Source: JAGTRP01 sp035255045 (lineage in GTDB: Bacteria > Pseudomonadota > Gammaproteobacteria > Burkholderiales > Rhodocyclaceae). From it: 28,454 nucleotides of DNA. The first letter of the stretch is position 1. Every line of letters starts with the position of its first letter. Shown piece after piece: positions 16,321 through 24,786 of the stretch. Location of the stretch: positions 1 through 28,454 of the forward strand of contig DATFAA010000150.1 in the NCBI GenBank assembly GCA_035255045.1, read 5' to 3'. The notes beneath the pieces were generated by a model. It was not told the origin of the DNA. It saw nothing but the letters and a program-made list of their open reading frames with translations, and searched no databases. The translations under genes and the position numbers were made by a program.

Positions 16321-17592
16321 TCAGGCGGCGGCCAGGGCCTGGTCGAGGTCGGCGATGAGGTCGTCGATGTGCTCGATGCCCACGGACAGGCGGATCATGT
16401 CTTCCGACACGCCGGCCTTGGCCATCTCCTCAGGCGACAGCTGGCGATGGGTGGTGGAGGCCGGGTGGCAGGCCAGGGTCTTGCAGTCGCCGATATTCAC
16501 CAGGCGGGTGATGAGGTTGAGGGCGTCCTGGAACTTGCCGCCGCCCTCGCGCCCGCCCTTGACCCCGAAATTCAGGATGCCGGAGGCGCGGCCGCCCATG
16601 TACTTCTGCACCAGGCCGTGGTCCTTGTGCTCCGGCAGGCCGGCGTAATTGACCCAGCTGACCTTCGGGTGATCCTTCAGGAAGTTGGCGATGGCCAGGG
16701 AGTTGTCGCAGATGCGGTCCATGCGCAGGGCCAGGGTCTCGACCCCCTGGAGGATGAGGAAGGCGTTGAAGGGCGAAATGGCGGCGCCCATGTTGCGCAG
16801 GGGCACCACCCGGGCGCGGCCGATGTAGGCGGCGGGGCCGAGGGCCTCGGTGTAGACGACGCCGTGGTAGGAGACGTCGGGCTCGTTGAGGCGCTTGAAC
16901 TTCTGCTTGTGGTCGGCCCAGGGGAACTTGCCGGAGTCGACGATGATGCCGCCGATGGAATTGCCGTGGCCGCCCAGGTACTTGGTGAGGGCATGGACGA
17001 CGATGTCGGCGCCATGCTCGAAGGGGCGGCACAGGTAGGGGGAGGGCACCGTGTTGTCCACGATCAGCGGCACGCCGTGGCGATGGGCGACCTCGGCCAG
17101 CTTCTCGAAGTCGGTGATGTTGCCCAGGGGGTTGCCGACGGATTCGCAGAACACCGCCTTGGTCTTGCCGTCGATCAGCCGCTCGAAGGCCTCCGGATCC
17201 CGGTAGTCGGCGAAGCGCACTTCGATGCCGTACTGGGGCAGGGTATGGGCGAAGAGGTTGTAGGTGCCGCCGTACAGCGTCGAGCTGGTGACGATGTTGT
17301 CCCCGGCTTCGGCGATGGTCTGGATGGCGTAGGTGATGGCCGCCATGCCGGAGGCCAGGGCGAGGCCGGCGATGCCGCCTTCCATGGCGGCGACCCGTTT
17401 TTCCAGCACATCCTGGGTGGGGTTCATGATGCGGGTGTAGATGTTGCCCGGCACCTTGAGGTCGAAGAGGTCCGCCCCATGCTGGGTGCTGTCGAAGGCA
17501 TAGGACGTGGTCTGGTAGATGGGTACCGCCACCGCCTTGGTCGTGGGATCGGGAGAGTAGCCGCCGTGCACGGCCAGGGTTTCTAGTTTCAT
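16321..17592 (-). CDS. metY: O-acetylhomoserine aminocarboxypropyltransferase (O-acetylhomoserine sulfhydrylase)
   Basis: This 423-residue PLP enzyme of the Cys/Met metabolism family makes homocysteine from O-acetylhomoserine and sulfide, in the direct-sulfhydrylation route to methionine. The N-terminus LETLAVHGGY and IYQTTSYAF, the SGMAAITYAI and TLYGGTYNLF segments, and the PLP lysine Lys204 in HALTKYLGGHGNS are characteristic. Length and the segment after the PLP lysine (IGGIIVDSGKFPW) fit MetY better than the shorter cystathionine enzymes or MetZ. Its ATG overlaps the upstream GGDEF-EAL stop by four bases (ATGA), so it is probably translated by coupling and shares that transcript. Its terminator lies within the facing gene. 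Confidence 0.93.
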   Translation of the reverse strand: MKLETLAVHGGYSPDPTTKAVAVPIYQTTSYAFDSTQHGADLFDLKVPGNIYTRIMNPTQDVLEKRVAAMEGGIAGLALASGMAAITYAIQTIAEAGDNIVTSSTLYGGTYNLFAHTLPQYGIEVRFADYRDPEAFERLIDGKTKAVFCESVGNPLGNITDFEKLAEVAHRHGVPLIVDNTVPSPYLCRPFEHGADIVVHALTKYLGGHGNSIGGIIVDSGKFPWADHKQKFKRLNEPDVSYHGVVYTEALGPAAYIGRARVVPLRNMGAAISPFNAFLILQGVETLALRMDRICDNSLAIANFLKDHPKVSWVNYAGLPEHKDHGLVQKYMGGRASGILNFGVKGGREGGGKFQDALNLITRLVNIGDCKTLACHPASTTHRQLSPEEMAKAGVSEDMIRLSVGIEHIDDLIADLDQALAAA

Positions 17593-20174
17593 TCAGTCTT
17601 CTCCAGGATGGATGCGTCGTGGTTGTTCGCGGGCCAGGCCTTGCTCGGCAGGACGCCGGGGGCCGGGCGACCGATATGGTAACCCTGGGCGAAATCCACT
17701 TCCATCTCCCCGAGCAGATCGAGGACCTCCTGGGATTCGACGAATTCGGCGATGACCTTGATGCCCAGCTGGCGGGCCAGGGAGCACATGTTCTGGACGA
17801 AGGCCCGGTCCCGCTGGTCCTCCAGCATGTGGGCGATGAAGTCGCCCTCGATCTTCAGGAAGTCGATGGGGAAGCGGCGCAGGTAATGGAAGGACGAGAA
17901 GCCGGAGCCGAAGTCGTCCAGGGCCAGCTTGAAGCCGGAGCTGCGCAGATCGATGAGAAGCTTCTCCAGGAGGGTGAGGTTGCGCACCGAATCCCGCTCG
18001 GTGATCTCGAAGACGATGCGGTCGTTGGGGATGCCGCTCCGCTCGACGATGTCCCGGATGTTGCGGCAGAACTCGTTGAGCACCAGGGCCCGGGGCGACA
18101 GGTTGAAGAAGATGAGGCCGTCGAAATTGTTCCTGGCCAGCTCGGACAGGGCCTCCTCGATGACGATGCTGTCGATGCGGTGGATGACCCCCATCTTCTC
18201 CGCCAGCTCGATGAACTGGTCGGCGCGCAGCACGTCGGCCTCGTAGGGCAGGCGGGACAGGCACTCGTAGCCGACGATCCGGTGCCCGGCTACGTCCAGG
18301 ATGGGCTGGAAGTAGGGACGGATCTGGCGGGACTCGATGGCGTTCAGCACCAGGATGCTGCGCTGGCTGAGGTCCCGGAAGGCCTCCGCCACGTCCTCGT
18401 CGGAGGGGATGACCACCCGGTTCTTGCCCTCCGCCTTGCCCTTGTACATGAGGTTGTCGGCGAAGAGGAAGAGATCCTTGGCTTCGTTGGCGTGGTTGGG
18501 GAAGATGGACAGGCCGATGGAGGCGCTGCCCCGGATCTGGGAGCCGTCCTCCAGGTGGAGGGTCATCTGGGAGATGGTGGTCAGGACCCGGTTGGCGGTC
18601 TGGGCGGTGCCGGTAAGGTCCGTCTCCGGCATGAGGATCACGAACTCGTCGCCGCCGTAGCGGGCCAGGATGTCGTCCTTGCGCAGCACCTGGCGCACTT
18701 GGCTGGCCAAGGCCTGGAGGAAGCGGTCCCCCACCTGGTGGCCGTAGTTGTCGTTGATGGCCTTGAAGTTGTCCAGGTCGATGACCAGCAGGCCGAACTG
18801 GTAGCCGTGGCGGGTCGCCCGGTCCACCTCGTAGTTGAGCATTTCCCAGAAGACCCGCTGGTTGTAGAGGTCGGTCAGGGGGTCCCGGGTGGCGTAGTAC
18901 TCCAGGTCGTTGGTGTACTTGTAGATGGCCTTCACCGAGCCGACGACGTTCAGTAGCGTGGACAGGACGCTGTCCATGACCAGGGAGCGGATGTCGTCGA
19001 TGGTGTGGGAATGGACGCCGATGCCGACGATGCCGCCGATGCGCGGCGTATCCACGAAGAAGGACTTCACCCGCAGGGACACCTCGTTCTCGTCGAGGAC
19101 GAGGCGGGGACCGTTGGCGTCGTGCACGTGGTGGTGCAGGTTCACCGACAGGGCGTTGCCGAAGCGGGGATGGTCCTGCAGGCAGGCGCGCAGCTGGCGC
19201 ACCATCAGCTCCCGGGTCTCCTCGGTGGGCGGGGTGTGCCAGAAGATTTCCAGGTCGAACATCTCCTCGTCCACCTCGAAGATGGAGAAGAGGAAGTGGG
19301 TTTCGATGATCTGGTTGATCTCCTCCAGGAGCTGGGAGATGTACTGGCGCCAGTCCTTCACCACCTCGGAGGTGATGACGAATTTTTCCAGGAGGCGGAT
19401 CTCGAAGCGCAGGATGTCCTTGTCCACGGCGATGCTGTGCATCTTGGTGGCCATGCCCTCGAGGGCGTTGATAACCCGCTGGAATTCCACGAAGCCGCCG
19501 TCCCGGGGCGTGAAGCGCAGGGTCTGGAGGTCCGAGACGGCGTTGATGCTGTCCACGCTCTCCTCGACGGTGTGGATGGCCCGCAGGATGCGCCGGTTCA
19601 CGTAGAGCACCACCAGCACCGCGCCCATGATGGCCAGGATGGTGAGGCTCAGCAGGGACAGGGCGAGCTTGCGGTTGGCGTCGGAGAGCAGGCCCTCCGT
19701 GTTGTGCACCACCTCGATGGCGCCCAGGGCCTGGCCCACCGAGACGGTGACGTGGCAGCGCAGGCAGCGTTCCTCGGCCAGCAGCGGGTAGATATGGCGC
19801 ACGGCGCGGCCGTCGGCGATGCGCTGCACCTGGCCGGTGCGCAGGGCCTCGTCGATGGCGGAGTCGATGGGCGGCTGGACGATGGCCCCGAACTGGCCGA
19901 TCACCGCCGGGCCGCGGTAGATCTGGATATGGCCGTTGTCCCGGGCGGCGGCCCGGGTGGACTTGATGAAGGACTCGGCCTGGGCCCGGGTCCACCCGGT
20001 GCTCATCAGCTCGTACATGGCCGAGAAGGTGACCCCGGCAATCAGCTCCGAGGACTCGTTGACCTGGGCCTTGGTGATCCGGTCGAACTCATGCCGGACG
20101 AGGAGGAAGGACGAGGTGAAGAAAATGACTGCGACAAGGATCGACGCACCCAGGATGAAATTCCGCAGTCTCAT
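17589..20174 (-). CDS. Membrane GGDEF-EAL protein with periplasmic c-type heme sensor
   Basis: This 861-residue protein should make and/or break cyclic di-GMP in the cytoplasm under control of a periplasmic sensor. Order: membrane helix 1 (about 7-26), periplasmic domain (27-168) with a CxxCH heme-attachment motif at Cys137-Cys140-His141 in a Tll0287-like fold, membrane helix 2 (169-192), a HAMP-like linker (193-250), a GAF-like region (about 255-420), GGDEF (425-590) and EAL (605-845). The GGDEF motif is intact at 507-511. In the EAL domain the signature is Glu637-Cys-Leu, while Asn691, Glu723, Asp753-Asp754, Lys774 and Glu810 are at catalytic positions, so hydrolysis is plausible. A GGAGGGG ribosome site precedes the ATG. 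A heme there would suit redox, NO or oxygen sensing; the ligand is inference. Confidence 0.9.
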   Translation of the reverse strand: MRLRNFILGASILVAVIFFTSSFLLVRHEFDRITKAQVNESSELIAGVTFSAMYELMSTGWTRAQAESFIKSTRAAARDNGHIQIYRGPAVIGQFGAIVQPPIDSAIDEALRTGQVQRIADGRAVRHIYPLLAEERCLRCHVTVSVGQALGAIEVVHNTEGLLSDANRKLALSLLSLTILAIMGAVLVVLYVNRRILRAIHTVEESVDSINAVSDLQTLRFTPRDGGFVEFQRVINALEGMATKMHSIAVDKDILRFEIRLLEKFVITSEVVKDWRQYISQLLEEINQIIETHFLFSIFEVDEEMFDLEIFWHTPPTEETRELMVRQLRACLQDHPRFGNALSVNLHHHVHDANGPRLVLDENEVSLRVKSFFVDTPRIGGIVGIGVHSHTIDDIRSLVMDSVLSTLLNVVGSVKAIYKYTNDLEYYATRDPLTDLYNQRVFWEMLNYEVDRATRHGYQFGLLVIDLDNFKAINDNYGHQVGDRFLQALASQVRQVLRKDDILARYGGDEFVILMPETDLTGTAQTANRVLTTISQMTLHLEDGSQIRGSASIGLSIFPNHANEAKDLFLFADNLMYKGKAEGKNRVVIPSDEDVAEAFRDLSQRSILVLNAIESRQIRPYFQPILDVAGHRIVGYECLSRLPYEADVLRADQFIELAEKMGVIHRIDSIVIEEALSELARNNFDGLIFFNLSPRALVLNEFCRNIRDIVERSGIPNDRIVFEITERDSVRNLTLLEKLLIDLRSSGFKLALDDFGSGFSSFHYLRRFPIDFLKIEGDFIAHMLEDQRDRAFVQNMCSLARQLGIKVIAEFVESQEVLDLLGEMEVDFAQGYHIGRPAPGVLPSKAWPANNHDASILEKTE

Positions 20175-20221
20175 GGTCCCCTCCCATCAGATCGAAGTTA
20201 TGGTCTATGCCAAATCGATCA

Positions 20222-20227
20222 ATTATA
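20222..20227 (-). promoter_or_regulatory. Candidate -10 box for the heme GGDEF-EAL gene
   Basis: A perfect TATAAT on the minus strand lies 47 bases upstream of the GGDEF-EAL start. A weak -35-like TTGCAG is 19 bases upstream (complement of 20247-20252). It is downstream of the glycine-zipper gene terminator, so it would give the GGDEF-EAL/metY pair its own transcript. Confidence 0.45.
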
Positions 20228-20271
20228 GAAGGGGCTGGGCGTTGTCCTGCAAATTCGTGACGATCTGCACC

Positions 20272-20307
20272 AAAAAAAGCCGCGGCCGGGAAAGTCCGGG
20301 CCGCGGC
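20272..20307 (-). terminator. Intrinsic terminator of the glycine-zipper gene
   Basis: On the minus strand a nine-base GC stem (arms 20299-20307 and 20279-20287) is followed by seven T residues (complement of 20272-20278). It begins 22 bases after the glycine-zipper gene stop. Confidence 0.88.
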
Positions 20308-20328
20308 AGGGGGAGGGGCGGGACCGGC

Positions 20329-21117
20329 TCAGCGATCCGAGTAGTTGATGGGCACCAGGCTGCCGTTGGAGAGGCGGACCCGGTCGCCGCTGCGCCAGGT
20401 GGCGGCGGCCAGGGTGTAGGTGCGCACGGAGCCGTCGTCGAAGCGCACCGCAACCTGGTACTGCTTGTTGGTGCGGACGTTCTTCTCGACCTCGTGGCCG
20501 GCGAAGGCGCCGCCCACGGCCCCGGCGATGGTCGCCAGGTCCTTGCCGGAACCGCGTCCGACCTGGTGGCCGAGGACGCCGCCCAGGACGCCGCCGGCGA
20601 TGGCGCCGAGGGCGCTGCCTTCACCCTTGGTCTCGACCTCGCGGACGCTTTCCACCGTACCGCATTCGTGGCAGACCGGAGGCTTCACGGCCGGGGCCGG
20701 AGCGGATTCGGGCGCCGCCGACGGAGCCGAGGAGGAGGGAATGACGTCGATGCCGGCGTTGTTGCTGGACACCCGATGGGTGCCGCTGCCGGTGCGCCAG
20801 CTCTCATCGCTGCGGCGCACCTGGTCTTCCGGGCCGCGGCGGACAGGGGCCGGAGCGGCGGCGTGATGGGTACGGGGCCTGGCGGCGGGCTGGGACGCTT
20901 CCGGCGCCGGGGCTTCGGCCTTGGCGACCGGGGCCGCGGGCGGCGCGGGCTGGGCTTCGGCGGGCGCCGGCGCGGTTACTGCCGCCGTCGGGGCGGGGGC
21001 TTCGCTGCGGGTGGGTAGCAGCCCGGTGAAATGAGCCACCGCCGCCAGGCTGGCGATAGTGACCGACGCGGCGGCGACCAGCAGTAGGGGATGGGTAGTC
21101 TTGGTGATGCTTTCCAT
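20329..21117 (-). CDS. Membrane-anchored glycine-zipper (17-kDa antigen type) protein
   Basis: This 262-residue protein has an N-terminal hydrophobic segment (about 11-34, LLLVAAASVTIASLAAVAHF) that is probably an uncleaved anchor or signal. A long Ala/Pro-rich linker (about 38-148) follows, then a CHEC pair (Cys149, Cys152). A glycine zipper of two short helices (about 167-211, GAIAGGVLGGVLGHQVGRGSGK and TIAGAVGGAFAGHEVEKN) comes next, and a small beta-rich tail (YQVAVRFDDGSVRTYT and WRSGDRVRL). The order zipper-then-tail is that of 17-kDa antigen/SlyB-like envelope proteins, but there is no lipobox cysteine. The linker would let the zipper reach across the periplasm. AAGGAGTT precedes the ATG. 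Exact function is unknown. Confidence 0.85.
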   Translation of the reverse strand: MESITKTTHPLLLVAAASVTIASLAAVAHFTGLLPTRSEAPAPTAAVTAPAPAEAQPAPPAAPVAKAEAPAPEASQPAARPRTHHAAAPAPVRRGPEDQVRRSDESWRTGSGTHRVSSNNAGIDVIPSSSAPSAAPESAPAPAVKPPVCHECGTVESVREVETKGEGSALGAIAGGVLGGVLGHQVGRGSGKDLATIAGAVGGAFAGHEVEKNVRTNKQYQVAVRFDDGSVRTYTLAAATWRSGDRVRLSNGSLVPINYSDR

Positions 21118-21201
21118 GGTGGAACTCCTTGCGTTGTCGGCACGGAGAATAACGCACCAACCGGGGTCCGGCGGACCGGGGAAACAAAACTTTACAACCG
21201 C

Positions 21202-23115
21202 TTACTGTGCCTCGGAGAACCGCACCGATAGGCGCTTTCCAGCCTTGAGGAGGAAGCGGGCCGGGGCCACCGCGTCGACCAGGTCGGTCTCCAGGGGCAG
21301 GGGCTCGCCTTCGATGCCGCTGGCCAGCAATTCGGCCATCAGGCCCGACCAGACGATGCCCCGGGCGCCGTAGCCTTGGAGGCAGTACAGGCCCTCTTGC
21401 CAGGCCTGCTCGTGGCGGTGGCCGGCTTCGGCCGGGAGCGGGCAGGGCAGGGGGCCGACCATGGGCAGGCGGTCCGGCGAGGCGGGGCGGAAGCCCACCC
21501 GGCCATGGAGCGTCTCCGGAGCCAGACCCGCGGCGAACCCAGGCAGGATGAGATTGAGGCGGGCCAGATTGTCGCCGTGCTCGACGGCGCGCTCGCCGGG
21601 CTCGTCGTCCCCCATCAGGAAGGAGGCGCCGGCGGTCCGGAAGCCGTCCACCGCCGGGGTGGCGTAGCCCAGGCGGCACACCACCACGTCCAGGGACGGC
21701 GTCGCCCCTTCCGGGATGTGGGTGACCTGGCCCCGGGCCGAGCGCTGGGGCAGCCAGGCGAACTGCCGGAAGCGGGTGGCCTCGACACCGCTGGCCATGA
21801 TCAGCACCGGGGCTTCGGCCAGGGTCTCGCCGCCGGGGCCGACGGCCCGCCAGCCGGCGTCGGTGCGCTCGATGGCCGCCACGGTACAGCCGAAGCGGCT
21901 GCGCACCCGCTCCGGGAAGGCTTCCAGGGCGGCGCGGCAGAGGGACGGGGGCTGGACCCAGCCGCCGGTGGGGAACCACCAGCCGCCGGTACTCACCGGC
22001 CAATTGAGCCGGGCGACGGCCGCGTTCCGTTCGAGGAACTGCAGGTATTCGGCAGGCGGCTGCAGGGCCGCCACCGTGCGGCGCTGCAACTCCTCGTGGC
22101 TGGCGTCCCGGGCCAGGTGGAGGACGCCGCACTCCTGCCAGCGCACGGTGTCGCCGAGGTTCTGGAGCAAGGAGCGGGTGGCGAGGAAGCCGGCCCGGGT
22201 CAGCCGGGCCAGGCGGTTGTCGTCGATGCTGGGCAAGGGCCGCAGGACCCCGGCGATGTTGCCCGAGGCGCCGCTGCCCGGGGCGGGGCCCCGCTCCAGC
22301 ACCTCCACCTGCCAGCCGCGGGCGGCCAGGCGGTGGGCGGCGGTGGAACCGGCGACACCGGCGCCGATGACGATGGCCCGGCGCTCATCGGGAAGGACAT
22401 GGGCGGCCGGCTTGCGGGAGCGGTAGCGCCCCACCAGCATCTGCCGCTTGCCGGCGAAGCCCGGGCGCTTCTCCAGGTCGAATTCGGCCTCGGCCAGGGC
22501 CTCCCGGACGGCACCCGCCACCGACCAGGTGGCCAGAGTGGCGCCGGGTGCGGCCAGGCGGGCGAGGGCCCGGGACACCTGGGGCGACCACAGTTCCGGA
22601 TTGCGGGCGGGGGAGAAGCCGTCCAGGTAGAAGGCGTCGGCTCCGGCGTCGAGGCGGCGCAGCACGTCCACCGCGTCGCCGAAGACCAGGGTCAGGACGA
22701 CCCGGCCCCCGTCCAGCTCGAGGCGATGCACTCCGGGCACCAGCATGGGCCAGCGCTGGCGCAGCTCGGCCGCGAGGGCGGCGAATTCCGGCCAGGCGGC
22801 CTGGGCCCTTTCCAAATCGGAGGCGGTGAAGGGATACTTCTCGACGGAGACGAAATGCAGGCGCCCGCAGCGCCGGGGGTCAGCCTTCCAGGCCGCCCAG
22901 GTGGCGAGGAAATTGAGCCCCAGGCCGAAGCCGGTCTCCAGGATGACGAAGCGCTCCCGGTCCTGCCAGCGCTCCGGCAGGCCGTTGCCGGCGATGAAGA
23001 CGTGGCGGGCCTGGTCGGGCCCGCCAGAGGCGGAGTGATAGACGTCGCCGTAGGTTTCGGAGAAAGGGGTGCCGTCCGGCCCGAAACTTAGAGCGGCTGG
23101 TTCGATGCGAACCAT
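21202..23115 (-). CDS. mnmC: tRNA 5-methylaminomethyl-2-thiouridine biosynthesis bifunctional protein
   Basis: This 637-residue fusion enzyme completes mnm5U synthesis at tRNA wobble position 34: the FAD domain removes the carboxymethyl group and the methyltransferase domain adds methyl from S-adenosylmethionine. The N-terminal methyltransferase (about 1-235) shows GNGLPERW, the SAM motif ETGFGLGLNFLATW and the catalytic-region FYLDGFSPARNPELW with Asp165. The C-terminal oxidoreductase has the FAD motif GAGVAG at 251-256 and the family ending GYGARGIVWSGLMAELLA. Length is normal for MnmC. No good ribosome site is visible before ATG 23115. The palindromic element at 23126-23225 sits just upstream, between it and lysS. 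No clear terminator follows the stop. Confidence 0.95.
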   Translation of the reverse strand: MVRIEPAALSFGPDGTPFSETYGDVYHSASGGPDQARHVFIAGNGLPERWQDRERFVILETGFGLGLNFLATWAAWKADPRRCGRLHFVSVEKYPFTASDLERAQAAWPEFAALAAELRQRWPMLVPGVHRLELDGGRVVLTLVFGDAVDVLRRLDAGADAFYLDGFSPARNPELWSPQVSRALARLAAPGATLATWSVAGAVREALAEAEFDLEKRPGFAGKRQMLVGRYRSRKPAAHVLPDERRAIVIGAGVAGSTAAHRLAARGWQVEVLERGPAPGSGASGNIAGVLRPLPSIDDNRLARLTRAGFLATRSLLQNLGDTVRWQECGVLHLARDASHEELQRRTVAALQPPAEYLQFLERNAAVARLNWPVSTGGWWFPTGGWVQPPSLCRAALEAFPERVRSRFGCTVAAIERTDAGWRAVGPGGETLAEAPVLIMASGVEATRFRQFAWLPQRSARGQVTHIPEGATPSLDVVVCRLGYATPAVDGFRTAGASFLMGDDEPGERAVEHGDNLARLNLILPGFAAGLAPETLHGRVGFRPASPDRLPMVGPLPCPLPAEAGHRHEQAWQEGLYCLQGYGARGIVWSGLMAELLASGIEGEPLPLETDLVDAVAPARFLLKAGKRLSVRFSEAQ

Positions 23116-23125
23116 GACAGGACTA

Positions 23126-23225
23126 GAAACGAGCGAGCGCCGCCCCGGCCAGGCGCGGCGTCTCGCCGCATAGCAGCGCTATGCAAGAGGCGCCGCAACG
23201 ACGCCGGGGCAAGCGCAGCCGTTTC
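23126..23225. repeat. Imperfect palindromic element (REP/MITE-like) between lysS and mnmC
   Basis: Nested inverted arms are centred near 23176: GAAACG/CGTTTC (23126-23131, 23220-23225), GCCCCGGC/GCCGGGGC (23142-23149, 23203-23210), GCGGCG/CGCCGC (23155-23160, 23191-23196) and GCATAGC/GCTATGC (23168-23174, 23178-23184) around an AGC loop. It fills almost all of the gap, so it may double as a terminator or mRNA-stabilising fold. No second copy occurs in this window, so calling it a dispersed repeat is inference from its form. Confidence 0.6.
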
Positions 23226-23226
23226 G

Positions 23227-24735
23227 TCATTCCGGGCGCATCTGGGGGAAGAGAATGACGTCCCGGATGGCGGGGGCGTCGGTCAGCAGCATGACCAGGC
23301 GGTCGATGCCGATGCCGCAGCCGCCGGTCGGGGGCAGGCCGTACTCCAGGGCCCGGATGTAGTCGGCGTCGTAGTACATGGCCTCCTCGTCGCCGGCCTC
23401 CTTGGCCTTGGCCTGGGCCATGAAGCGGGCGGCCTGGTCCTCGGGGTCGTTGAGCTCGGAGAAGCCGTTGGCGATCTCCCGGCCGACGATGAAGAGCTCG
23501 AAGCGCTCGGTGATTTCCGGGTCGGTGTCGGAGGCCCGGGCGAGGGGCGACACTTCCACCGGGTAGTCCACGATGAAGGTGGGGTCCCACAGCTGGGCTT
23601 CGGCGGTCTCCTCGAAGAACAGGAGCTGGAGGGCGCCCAGGCCCATCTCGCCCTTGACCTCCACCTTCATGGCGGCCAGCTGCTCCTTGATCCAGGCGGC
23701 GTCGTTGAGCTGCTGGTCGGTGTATTGGGGGCAGTACTTCTTGACGGCCTCGACCATGGTCAGGCGGTCGAAGGGCTTGGAGAGGTCCAGTTCCCGGCCC
23801 TGGTAGACGAAGGTCTCGGTGCCCAGGGCTTCCCGGGCGGCGTGGCGCAGCAGGCCCTCGGTGAAGTTCATGAGGCTCTTGTAGTCGGCGTAGGCCTCGT
23901 AGAACTCCATCATGGTGAATTCCGGGTTGTGGCGCGGCGACAGGCCCTCGTTGCGGAAATTGCGGTTGATCTCGAAGACCTTCTCGAAACCGCCGACCAC
24001 CAGGCGCTTCAGGTACAGCTCCGGGGCGATGCGCAGGAACTGCTGCATGTCCAGGGCGTTGTGGTGGGTGATGAAGGGCTTGGCCGAGGCACCGCCGGGG
24101 ATGGGGTGCATCATGGGGGTCTCGACTTCCAGGAAGCCGTGGCTGTCCATGTAGTGGCGGATGGAGGAGACGATGCGGCTGCGGGCCTGGAAGGTGAAGC
24201 GGGCCTCCTCGTTCATGATCAGGTCCACGTAGCGCTGGCGGTACTTCATCTCGATGTCGGCCAGGCCGTGGAACTTGTCCGGCAGGGGGCGCAGGGACTT
24301 GGTGAGGAGGCGGACTTCGGTGGCCTGGATGGTAAGTTCGCCGGTGCGGGTCTTCATCAGGGTGCCGACCACGCCCAGGATGTCGCCCAGGTCCCAGTGC
24401 TTGAAGGCGGTGTAGACGTCCTCGCCCACCTTGTCCCGGGTCACGTACACCTGGATGCGGCCGGAGAGGTCCTGGAGGGTGGCGAAGGAAGCCTTGCCCA
24501 TGATGCGCTTGAGCATCATGCGGCCGGCCACACGGACTTCCACCGGCAGGCCTTCCAGTTCCTCGGCCGCCTTGTCGCCGTAGGCTTCCAGGAGCTTGGC
24601 GGCGGTGTTCTGGCGCTGGAAATCGTTGGGGAAGGCGCGGCCGGTCTGGCGCCATTCGGCCAGCTTCTGGCGACGCTCGGCGATGAGCTGATTTTCGTCG
24701 TGCTGGACCGGGTTTTGTTGTTCGGCGTTGGACAT
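23227..24735 (-). CDS. lysS: Lysyl-tRNA synthetase, class II
   Basis: This enzyme (502 residues) charges tRNA-Lys. The N-terminal OB-fold anticodon-binding domain spans about 65-150 (VRVAGRMMLKRIMGKASFATLQD). The class II catalytic domain has motif 1 near 200-212 (FLEVETPMM), motif 2 at about 259-280 (FRNEGLSPRHNPEFTMMEFYEAY) and motif 3 at about 472-502 (GCGIGIDRLVMLL, ending FPQMRPE). I chose ATG 24735 because AAGGA lies just upstream and the protein then starts MSNAEQQNP as in relatives. The frame stays open upstream to 25014 but that part is the cupin gene out of frame. It follows prfB and the cupin gene on the same strand, the common prfB-lysS arrangement. Confidence 0.97.
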   Translation of the reverse strand: MSNAEQQNPVQHDENQLIAERRQKLAEWRQTGRAFPNDFQRQNTAAKLLEAYGDKAAEELEGLPVEVRVAGRMMLKRIMGKASFATLQDLSGRIQVYVTRDKVGEDVYTAFKHWDLGDILGVVGTLMKTRTGELTIQATEVRLLTKSLRPLPDKFHGLADIEMKYRQRYVDLIMNEEARFTFQARSRIVSSIRHYMDSHGFLEVETPMMHPIPGGASAKPFITHHNALDMQQFLRIAPELYLKRLVVGGFEKVFEINRNFRNEGLSPRHNPEFTMMEFYEAYADYKSLMNFTEGLLRHAAREALGTETFVYQGRELDLSKPFDRLTMVEAVKKYCPQYTDQQLNDAAWIKEQLAAMKVEVKGEMGLGALQLLFFEETAEAQLWDPTFIVDYPVEVSPLARASDTDPEITERFELFIVGREIANGFSELNDPEDQAARFMAQAKAKEAGDEEAMYYDADYIRALEYGLPPTGGCGIGIDRLVMLLTDAPAIRDVILFPQMRPE

Positions 24736-24786
24736 GTGTGATCCTTGAGAACTGGTTTGGCGCCCCGAGGAAGTGAGCGGCGGCGT

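Noticed and set aside
17593..19995. 800-codon minus-strand open frame overlapping the GGDEF-EAL gene in another frame
   Set aside because: Arg/Pro/Gly-rich out-of-frame shadow; the GGDEF-EAL frame has all catalytic motifs.
21140..21185. GGTCC/GGACC hairpin downstream of mnmC as its terminator
   Set aside because: The stem is only five bases and no T tract follows on the minus strand.
21376..23091. 571-codon + strand open frame opposite mnmC
   Set aside because: Antisense shadow with Gly/Ala/Gln-rich composition; MnmC motifs lie on the minus strand.
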